Below the pieces are notes generated by a model. That model saw only the letters and a program-made list of their open reading frames with translations. It ran no database searches and had not been told where the DNA came from. DNA of 24,946 nt from Plakobranchus ocellatus (lineage: Eukaryota; Mollusca; Gastropoda; Plakobranchidae), in assembly GCA_019648995.1 (NCBI GenBank), contig BLXT01007004.1, forward strand, positions 1,454,372-1,479,317. Reading direction: 5' to 3'. Made by a program: the position numbers and the translations under genes. Shown here piece by piece: positions 11,120-20,900 of the stretch. The number at the start of each line of letters is the position of its first letter. Position 1 is the first letter of the stretch.

Positions 11120-11406
11120 AGTAGAAGTAAGTGTTGGACAATCAACAAGGAAACAAAGAAAAAACTGGATGCATTAGAGGTGTGGTTTATCAGAAGAATG
11201 ACGAGGATATCATAGATGGAAAAAAATCCAGTGAATCAGTACTGAAAGAAGCTAAATTTGAGCAATGAATCATTAATTGAAACAATCAAAGGCAACTTCA
11301 AGGACACATTTGCAGGCATAAGGTCTAAAAATATTTATCAATCAATGGAAAGACTAAAGGCAAACAAATTAGAATAACTTTTGTTGAAAGTCTTATCTAA
11401 TGGGCA
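11120..11406 (+). pseudogene. C-terminal remnant of a LINE reverse transcriptase protein
   Basis: Translation shows the region downstream of the reverse transcriptase core seen in many animal non-LTR elements. Blocks in order are KCWTINKETKKKLDALEVW (from about 11129), FIRRMTRIS followed by a TAG where these proteins have Trp (11213-11215), MEKNPVNQ, then in another frame QGHICRHK (11299-11322, the usual GHI.R block), and RITFVESLI-stop-WA (11371-11406). At least two frame changes and two stops break it. The endonuclease and catalytic core are absent, as expected only for a 5'-truncated copy. The clade (RTE-like, jockey-like or CR1-like) cannot be settled from this tail. Confidence 0.75.
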
Positions 11407-11879
11407 ATAGCTTTTGGTAAGAATTGCTGTTTCACCACTCACACACCTTAAGAGGAAGATCTTGCTCTCACTTAAAAGCTAAAAATATTAGTGCACAGTC
11501 CCAGAAATTATTGTGACTTGAAGTGTCAGTCTTGCAATTTTCCCTTATATAGTGCTTTTTTTTGAAAGGGAAAAATAGCATTTTTAGGTTAGACGCTACC
11601 AAAAAATTTGGAATTAGCCAATAATTTGAGTGCAGTTGTCTAGATGCCAAGTTTTATGGTGTGGAAGATTTTTTTCCAGGATAATTTATAACCCTAAACT
11701 CACTCTTAGTAGGCCTACAAACACCCCTTAAGTTCATGCCGACACATTATTTTGAGTAAAAAATCATTTGCTGCCCTGAAATTGGAGTTCTGATAATTAA
11801 GTAAAAATAACAAAATGTAACAATCAAAGTGCCATTATCTGCAGCTTAACAAATGAGCAAATAATTGGCTGTAAAAGAA

Positions 11880-12360
11880 ATAGGATGGGCAAGGCAGAGT
11901 CATTTATTGATTCAGGCTTAGCCTAGGTGTAAGGGACAGACAGGATCTGCCAGTAAACAAAATCAAGTGGCATGTATGGAAAAAGGGAGATGGCAGTGGA
12001 ATGGGTGGGTGGGAGTGGATGGAGGAGACATGCTGTCTACAAAACCTAAAACCACTCGCCACATCAGGAGACTGACCACAGTGGACAATGTGAGAGAAGC
12101 CCGTAAGCTAACCAAACATCAAAGTCCTACTCAGTAAAAGCATCCTGAATCCTAGTCCCTCTTTCCTGTCTCTTATCTTCTCTTTTAATGTATTATCCTG
12201 TGGAGAGGAATCAATATTCAATCCTAATCTCAGGGAAGAAACCATCTCCATCTACCTTTTTTCCTTCAAAGATACATCTAAACCCTGGGTCAAGGGCCTT
12301 TCCAACAACCTCTGTGTAGATGGTGACTACTTTATTGATAAAAAGTTTTCTTTCTTTTTG
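11880..12360. other. Less AT-rich block with open frames, unassigned
   Basis: This block has higher GC and fewer homopolymers than its surroundings. It holds frames of about 40-70 codons on both strands: plus-strand frames through MLSTKPKTTRHIRRLTTV (about 12028-12080) and ISIYLFSFKDTSKPWVKGL (about 12250-12306), in different frames, and a minus-strand frame through GKALDPGFRCIFEGKK. None matches a family I recognise. It may be a decayed transposon or exons of an unknown gene. The SDR terminal exon lies elsewhere (14149-14284), so the block is not needed for that gene. Confidence 0.35.
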
Positions 12361-14001
12361 TGAATATCAAAATCGGTATACAGTGTAGATTACTTCTCAT
12401 GCTTTTGAATAATTCACAAAGATATCAATGAGGTGCTATAAATTGAAACCATTATCTTTTCTACGAGCTTCAAAATAGTGAAATAAGAATAAAAAAATAA
12501 CTTGTATGATTTTTTTCATTTTCTCCAAACTGCTATTTGTGACATTGGACTTATTAAGACAAGTTGTAAACACACTTTAGAGATAATAATGTTTACTTTC
12601 AATCTGTATTCACCAGGGCACCATTTGTAACATGAAATTCATTATCATATGCTTATGACAAATTAAAGCATGAAGAATGCTAAATCAAATCGATGAATAT
12701 TGTAGTAAAGGGCACTAAAACTAAAAGGTATTAATACAAAATAAAGAAAAAGCCCAGTTCCATGAGACTAATTTGAACCTGTTAACCCATTATAAATGAA
12801 ATGTTTGAAAGGAATGCAATGATTACAGGCTTCAAACATTGGCCATGGAGAAAATCTAGTTATCTGGGACCTCCACATTTACAAGTAATGATTCTATAGG
12901 GCCCGTTGTGCATATCATAGGAAATTTTCAACATTAATCCAGTTCCAATTTCCAATAAACTGCGAAAAATGTTGAGAACTATTGTTTTCAACTTGTTTCC
13001 ATTTCCTTTTCTAGAAAATTAATAATTGGGTAGTTTTTCTACATTTGATATATAGGTGGTATATTATAATGTTTAAAAAAAATTTTTTTTATAGCTAAAA
13101 AAAGTAACATAAGGAAAATGTGCATGGCCTTTTTCTTCTTCTGCTATGTAAAATGTATGGAAAGAAAAAAATTTCCAGGGTCCATAAAGGATTTTTCGTG
13201 TCTTTCCAACCTAATGCGATATTCCCACCTTCAACAATGCGATCCAATGCAACATATTCCTCTCCAATATAATGCGACCTAATGCATCTCTCAATGCCTC
13301 ATTGTTTACTGTACCTATTCATATCAAAGCCTCAGGATCAATTTTCCTTGGACATGGTCATGCAAATTTTACAAGATTTCAGCTCTTTTCTAAAGAAAAC
13401 TGCATATTTTAAGATCTTTCTGTTAAAGAATAAAGAGTCAGTAAAAAAAAAAAAACATTCTAACATTTGGTTCTTGATGACTGAAGCTCATTTGCCTGCC
13501 ATTTTGTTGACACATTTCTTATTTCAATGGCTTTTCAATTCCTTGAATTGCTTTTTATTGACAATTACTTGGATTGTGATGGTGAGTCATATAGAATGAA
13601 TGAGGATAACCGAACATGTGACTCTGAAAAGCCAGGACTGCATCAATAAGTAGATCTGGGCCCAATGGGAAAACTTTAGTCAAATAACATGCTCTTTTCC
13701 TTTTTTTTTGTGCTGCTATTTTTAGCTTCTTTTACCCTTCATTTTTTTTGTGCTTTTTTTTTGCTATAAAAGTATTGCACCTAAGCAGTTACAGCAAAGA
13801 AATACAATTAGAAGAATTTTGTTGATCTATCATGTTCATTTATTTTTCTCATAAAAAAATTTAGCTTGCAGACTTTAGTAAATCATTAAAAAAAAAAAAT
13901 CTCTTTTCTCAACAGTTATGTCCCCTGGCTTGGACACCAGGTGATATGACTAAGTTGCTCATTAGATTTGAAAGTCAATGAAAGATGGAAGATTTTGTCA
14001 A
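12361..14001. other. AT-rich downstream region of the SDR gene
   Basis: No gene is recognised. At 13213-13300 the motif AATGCGA recurs three times (13213, 13236, 13271) among further AATGC strings, a weak irregular repeat. A 105-codon open frame at 13282-13599 is AT-rich, hydrophobic and interrupted by a poly-Lys from an A run, so it is treated as chance. Confidence 0.5.
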
Positions 14002-14018
14002 TTTATTTTTGATTTATT
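14002..14018 (-). promoter_or_regulatory. Polyadenylation signals of the SDR gene
   Basis: Two AATAAA hexamers on the minus strand, at 14018-14013 and 14007-14002, lie about 130-145 bases after the stop codon at 14151-14149. This would give a short 3' UTR. Which signal is used cannot be told from sequence alone. Confidence 0.55.
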
Positions 14019-14148
14019 AAAAAAGAGTGCTGAAAAGCTCAATATACCTTTGCATACATTAATGGCACAAACACTATGAATTCACCTTTGGGTTGTTTTT
14101 TTTCCTCAACAGAAATTAGAGTAAAACACATCATCCTTCGCTTTGTGC

Positions 14149-14284
14149 TTACAAATGACTTTTCCATTTATTTTTGCCTTGCTTCTTATATTGAATCCCT
14201 TCACGATTGGAGACAGTTATTATGTCGCCATTGCAGTTTGGGGACTCTATCAACTGAAGAAAACCTTCAACAACAGTCTCCACT
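14149..14284 (-). CDS. SDR exon 7 (residues 214-258 and stop)
   Basis: Follows a long T run and TTTGCAG. Reads VETVVEGFLQLIESPNCNGD then IITVSNREGIQYKKQGK, matching the HPGD C-terminal helix and last strand (pattern V..V..G...LI.....NG....V....GI.Y). It ends WKSHL and TAA at 14151-14149. This small exon is easily missed because its acceptor abuts a homopolymer. Confidence 0.9.
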
Positions 14285-14937
14285 CTGCAAAAAAAAAAAG
14301 TGGAAAAATCTCATTGGGCAATTTTAAATCTAATGGTGATATAGAATATAAACTTTAGACAAATTTTTTAAAAAAATAACGTTGCAATGTGTTTCAGACA
14401 AAAATGAGTTTATGAAAACTGATGATCAAATTGTTAACAGGCCCTCCAATAATATTTCTAAAGGTTCAGAGAAAGAATATGTATCCAAGTTTGTATCTTT
14501 GAAAATTAAAATTCTTGAAAGGGGGGGGGGNNNNNNNNNNTGGGCAGCGTCTTGCTTTGCTTTGTTTTTCATCATGAAGATTATTGAAAGTAGAAGAGGA
14601 GGGGCCTTATTTGCAGGATTGAATGCAAAGCTGGGCTCTCTCAGGAATTACTACTAGCAAGGGGTCAGATGTTGATAGGGGAAGACGATTGTAGGCTTTG
14701 TTAGTAGTGATAACTGGTCAAACACATTGCATCATTATTGAAATCAATACTAGAAACTAGCTGCTCTTTTTGTCCCTCTGCATGGATGCACAAATGCAAG
14801 GCAGCGTCACCACATGCAATAATAAGCCTCGATAAGCGTGGGGGAGTAGGAGGTTCCCAAATACATTGGGGGATACCAGTTTCGATGAGCTGGTCTTTGT
14901 TTGCCCATATTGGCTCTTAGAGTCTTACTTTACTCAT

Positions 14938-14986
<49 letters not shown>

Positions 14987-17900
14987 ATAAAATAAAAAGT
15001 TTCTTACCTAGGCATTAATTTCTCTCGAGGGCACCTACAATATTGTTTCTGTCCTACGCAGATGTTGTCAGGGTGAAGAATGATGTTACTAAGGATGACG
15101 AAAACTAAGTGTGACAAATGTTCCACTTCTTCCTTAATAAAAAAATAATAATAAAAAAAAAAAAAAACTCCTATCAACCTGCCCCCACAGAGGGAAATAT
15201 CTACTTCATAAAATGAACCACCCATGAAAGTCACAGCAGCTAAAAACACTTCATTTTTTTGTATTTATTTATTTATTTTTATTCTGATTATTATTATAAT
15301 TATCTTCGAGATATCCCATACCATGCCAAATAGGTGGGGATTGGAGAAAGACGAAAGACCGGAAAGAAGAAGAGGAACACTTGTCATACTAGTTTTTGTC
15401 ATCCTTAGTAACATCATTCTGCACACTGACGACGTCCGCATATGGCAAACAATATTATAGGTGCCCTAGAAAGAAATGAATGCCTAGGTAAGAAAAAACT
15501 TTTTATTTTATCCAAGCTCCTTGTATGAGCACTCTCATCCTATTTTATTCAACTTAGTATATATGTATATATGTCAGGTGAACATCACAAAATGAAAACC
15601 TTTGCTGTTGGCTCCCTTATCATGAATATGAGCCAAGCAAAACTCAATCAGTCCCTTTCATGACTTTACCTTATTTAAGAAAGTGCAAGTGCTTATTCCT
15701 TCCAATTTATACAGTTTGATGACATAGAAATTTTTGTAAGGAACGTTTCCAGTAGGGGCCATCTACAGATTACTATCCCTAAGAAATGATTAGTCCCTTA
15801 TTCTTTAGAAAATTAGAATACTTATCTACTTGTACATAAAGTCTTTAGCAAGGATTTAGAAAAACGAAAGTGTTGAGTAAAAAAAAAAAGAAGAACTAAC
15901 AATCTATCAGTCAAGGAAAGATGTATGTTTAGGATGTTTGGGGGGAGAGAGGGGAGGAAGGAATATCCCTGAGCCACTGCTTCTTTTTTAACCGAGTATT
16001 TAAAAAAATTGCATTTCCAACTTGTATTTTTTATTTTGTCATTGTTTAAGATATCAAATTTCACTCACTTGTTGATTCCAATCTGCTTAAGGATTTGCTG
16101 AGCTTCATTAGCATACAGCACTTTGTTGTCACCGATCTTTATCATGTCTGTGTCTGTAAAGGCTGGGCACAAGCAACCAAACTGCACTCCCATCTTTTTT
16201 AAGTGAGGATTACTCTAAAAAAACAAGAAAGAATGGAATGATTTTAGATGTAGACTTTTCTATCAATAAACCTTTCCTAAGTGAGAAAAAAAGATCATAA
16301 GCTACCTACACAAAGGACTAGGAAATAAAGTGGATTGGTATTGTCGATCACCCATAAATTGATGTCTTTGTGGGATTGAGAAAAACATCTGTCTCAAAAA
16401 GTTCATATGATTGAGTCTAAAGTCTGTTGTTTGTGGTAATTAAAAAAAAAAAAAAAAAATTAAATCTGCTTATGCCAGTCAGTCATTTTTGCATTGTCAG
16501 GTGTAGTTTTAACAATGGAATCTCAGCAACAGAAGTCACCTTTGTTTTCAATAGGCTCACTGTTTGTTTTTTTCTTTCTGATCTATTATAAAGGAAAAAA
16601 AATGTTTCAATTAAATCTGTACTGTACCTCAATGACAGAATTGTCAGTTTTCCTCTGCTAGTTTCACTATAAGAGTGGTAAGACCAGCTCATTTTAGTTA
16701 TTCATATGTATGTGTACTGGTAAGATACCTGTAATGTAGGTCTTGAAAAAAAAAAAAATAACTATGAGTATGAAAGCAACAACTCTGTGTTGTCATCCTA
16801 CATAATTGAGTGAAATTAAGCAAACAGAATTGATCCAACTCTAAAGTTATACAGTTCTCTGTGAGCCTACATAAGTACTTTGTGTTTACCAAGATTCGTA
16901 TGGCAGCAGGCTAAATAAATGTGAAAGTATGAGGAGTGGGAGAAAGAGGGGAGAGACTATGGAAGGCATCATGCAGATAAATTAAGAGATCGTTGACCAA
17001 CCTATTCTTACTTATTGTAAAAGCTTCTCCCAGCTTTCAGCACCTGGCCACTCACAAATATGAATACCCATTAATAATGGGCAAGCAATTAAAGGAATAG
17101 TATATGTCAGCAAATCAATTTAGTTGGCGCAGAAAATATCACATGATCATATTGTGATGCTGCCAAAGGACTAGACCAAGGTAGACAATATGAAAAAGAA
17201 TGTTGGGTGATGGATCTTAATTGCATTAACTCTGTTCACTCAAATTTCTATCATATCAGCATCTGGAAGGTCTCTGACAGACATAGCAAAGACACAAATC
17301 AACAATGTGTTGTGTTCAGCTATAGTAAAGATCAAATCCAACTGAAATCCATAATAAGAGAGACATGGGATACAGTGAGAGGATCTATCCATCATCAAGT
17401 GAGTAATCATTATCAATTTATCAATTTTGTTTATACTAAAATGGCTAGAAAGAGTGTGCTCCTAGAAAATATGATTGACTGAAGAGAAGATTGACTCAAG
17501 TCCACTACATACAAACTCTTTTTTAGGAAATATCAGCCACCAGAATTTCTGAAAGGATGGTCTAAAAAAGTCTTTGAACAGCTGTTGTCAAAAGCAAAAA
17601 CAAACCAAGCCATCCCTCCAGACTGCCAATCAATGGAAAAACCTCAAAGACTTGAAATTATGCATTGGCAATAACATCTATGCCCTATTTCTATGGATAT
17701 TACTGAACAACCTTTAGGTCTCTAGCTTAATATTTTTTTTCATTTTATGCATTGGAAAAAAAAGTCCACACAGCGGAAACAGAATGAAAAGTACAAAATA
17801 AATCTAGAAGTACAAAAAATAACCAAGTGCACCAAAAGAGTAAATCATAATGAAATCTTACTGCACAGCTCAAATGGAAGCCCACAAGACCAAATTTAGC

Positions 17901-20900
17901 AGCACTGTAAAAGGGGAAAAAGTAAACTGGAGTGAGACCTGGAAGGAAAGAAAAAAAAGAGTCCATAGTTTAATTATGTAAATTAAAATCAACTTCAGAA
18001 TCAGTCCAAATTTAAAACATAAATCAAAAAGAGTCATACCAATTCATTTATATGGCTATAAAGGAGAAAAAACCAAATCTGAAAAAGCAAATCCACAGGT
18101 TTTATCCATGCCGCAAAACTTTTCGACCTAGAGTGCCATTTTAGTTAGATGAATCATCTCTGGACACAGCAGGCCTGGTCACCTTTTGTCATTATTTTAT
18201 CAGTCACAAGGGTAGGCTCACTTACGGTCAGCCACTTGCACCATTATCTCTAGCTGCACATGAGCAGATGAACATTTTTTGCAATCCAATTATAACAAGC
18301 ACAAACACACCTCTATTTGAGCATTTTTGTTTTTGATACATCTGACAAATTAGCTTTTATAGTGATAGATATTTTGAAAAAAAATCTCTCATTTCTAATT
18401 TTGATAACAAAAACAGTATTTGTATTTATTTTATCTCATCTCAGACATTTTGCCTTTTAAAAAGTTTTTCATTTGTTGGGCAATTTTATTTAATGATCAA
18501 ATAATGCATTGTCACAGTTTAGCTGTATGCCTTATCCCTAGTATTTTTTCTTATCTATATAACGTCTTACAGCTAGGCCACACGAACAGAGCCCAGATAT
18601 AATTTCCAAATAGATTTGTCCTAGATAACAGGATGCTGGACAGCAAAAGGCTAATATGTATGATTTTGTAAAGGCCCGAGCCAAGGTTTTTAAAAATGGT
18701 TTGCCAAGAAAAGTGGGTTGACTGATTGTCTTACATGAAGTTTGTAAAATTTCAGCAGGCATGACATGAAGTTTTTGAGAGTGATTAGGTCAAAATATTG
18801 TTGAATTGTTACCACAAGATCATACACAATTTAACAAAAATGTAATTTAAGACTAATCACCATATCAAACATTTATATTGAGCCTGCTATGAGAAGATGC
18901 TGCTCCAGACTATCACATTTAATATATTCTAATTTTCTCAATGACCATTCATCAGATCATTTTTTATACTGGTGGGTTCATGTAGTTTCCTTTACACATA
19001 ATACTGCAGAAAGTCACAAACACAATGGTTAATAATTACACAAAAATATGCAATACTCATTCTAGACCTCTGCTACATGTGTTAAGCCAGGTCAGCGTCA
19101 AAGTTTGTTGCTCGGCCATGGTAACAGACTATCCTCATTTCATTGATCAAAATCTCTGTGCACTAAACATCAAAATGTTGACTATAAATTTCATAACAAA
19201 ACACATACTCTTCTTCTTGAACTTTACACACAAAAAAATTGCCACTTCATCTGTTATGTAATCAATCATCAGGATCTTCCTCAAGTTTAAAATGAAATTA
19301 AAAATTCATAATTTCAATGTTGCCTTTGAATACATTTTTTGAAAATCCCACAAAAGAGAAAAAATTTGGAAAAAAACCTCAAAGTTAAAGGAAATAGCCT
19401 TCTTCTTGAAAAGTATTCCCATTCACAAAAGAAATTATCAATCTGTGATAATAGTTCAGGAGCATATAAAATCTAGAAAGATGGATGGAACAGAGAAAAG
19501 AAAAAAAGAGAATTTTAATAAATCTTCTCTAAAGATAAAATTTTGGCACTTGACTCTGTAAACATATAGAGAACTAACATTTTTGCACACAACATGATTA
19601 TATGACTTGCAAAACCAGGAATACAAAAAAAATTACACAACTTTTTATTGGTTTATCAACATTTTAAAAATAGTTTTTTGAAACTGTATGTTGAGTTGAA
19701 TAAACTTTCAATGTGATGTATATGAATTGTACACCTTTATTCACTTTGTCAGTAAGAATATGAAGGTGGGGGAAAAATAAGATGAAAAAATCTTTCTTGA
19801 GGCTATGGATGAGTTACACACGTATACACAAATGGCAGCCATAAAATGATAGTAAATTTGAAAAACAAACAGAAATAATTGTGTAGGCCCACATTTAGAT
19901 GTAGATCTTGAACAAGAGCCTTATTGATACTGCTACTGCCTACTTGACTCCATACTTTCAGTTTTAATCAAGTTAGGTCTAAACAGGCTTGTGACAGGTG
20001 TATTGTATAAGCCGCAGTAAAAGATTCATTAAAAATATTTTTGCTCCTTGAGAGCTCCACAGTATAACTTGAAACTTAGTTCGGAATGTCAACCTAGATA
20101 TTTTAAAAACTTTTTAATTGAAAAAAGAGTCATACTGTTTTGAGATTCTTAAACTTAGATCTGGCCTTGAATTATAATCTACTCTTTCATTTCATCAGAG
20201 ATGAAAAAAAAATGGATTTTACTCCTCTGTTGTCTGTTATAGGTATGTTTGTATCATTCTGATAAGTGTTGCTAATTATAAATCTGTCTACTGAAGCACA
20301 CTTTACTCCTTTTATCCTGAGAAGTTCGAATAAGATAAATCTAAAAAATGAACTCAACTGACCTGCTGTTGATGCTATATTTATGATAACTCCTCCTCTT
20401 CCCCCTTTGTCTGTACGCATGTGTTCTACACCTAGCATAGAACCTCTGATTGCTCCAAGCTGAAAGAATAGTATATATCACAAAAGTAAGACTATGCATA
20501 CTAAGTCAAGAATTGTGAGTTTGCACTCACATTCATTACATTCAGCTTCAAGCCTGCCAACTGAAGCCCAGTCTGACATATAAAGCCTAAAATTCATGAC
20601 ACAAACATTTCATTTTGGCTGCTATAGTAACTATGAAAGTGAATGTGTAGATCAGATTTATAATATTTCAAATAGTTGTCCCAAACATAAATGTGTCCAA
20701 TGGACTAAATTTGCAATTTTTAAAATTATTTTTTTTAATATGCCCCATAAACACCCATTTAAGACAAATATATAAAAAGTATTTTTTATCATTTAACATT
20801 TATCTTTAGCTCTCATAAACAAATGATTCTCAATTCCAAATATTTTATTAATTTTCCTATCCCATGGATTTCAAATAAATGGTGGGCAGTTGTAAACTAT

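Larger units (their letters stand above)
14285..16068 (-). other. SDR intron 6, with gap and MITE
   Basis: A 1784-bp phase-2 intron, GTGAGT to GCAG. It holds the N gap, an (AT)n tract and the foldback element described separately. A 60-codon open frame at 14738-14920 can be read on both strands but has no recognisable motif. The rest is AT-rich. Confidence 0.85.

Noticed and set aside
13282..13599. 105-codon plus-strand open frame
   Set aside because: AT-rich, hydrophobic, includes a Lys run from an A tract and has no recognised motif.
13617..13629. GCTTTTCAG acceptor-like site considered for the SDR terminal exon
   Set aside because: The following frame is short and lacks the family's C-terminal pattern; 14284-14149 fits in phase and sequence.
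14076..14358. Plus-strand open frames across SDR exon 7
   Set aside because: They are the antisense of exon 7 and its T-rich acceptor; the minus-strand reading matches the HPGD C-terminus.
15004..15460. Open frames on both strands in the 15.0-15.5 kb region
   Set aside because: They lie in the arms and spacer of the foldback MITE, and their similar peptides simply reflect the inverted repeat.
17207..17482. 91-codon plus-strand open frame in intron 5
   Set aside because: Opposite strand to the host gene, no recognisable domain and ordinary intron composition.
17745..17966. Minus-strand open frame around exon 5
   Set aside because: The real exon is 17938-17862; the rest is flanking intron sequence that happens to stay open.
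18226..18253. Possible 28-nt microexon in intron 4 (GTGCAG acceptor, GTAAGTGAG donor, minus strand)
   Set aside because: The splice sites look good, but 28 nt would shift the frame between exons 4 and 5, which join correctly without it.
20187..20438. Minus-strand open frame covering exon 4 and beyond
   Set aside because: Only its first part is exon 4; after residue 140 it runs through the donor into intron 4.
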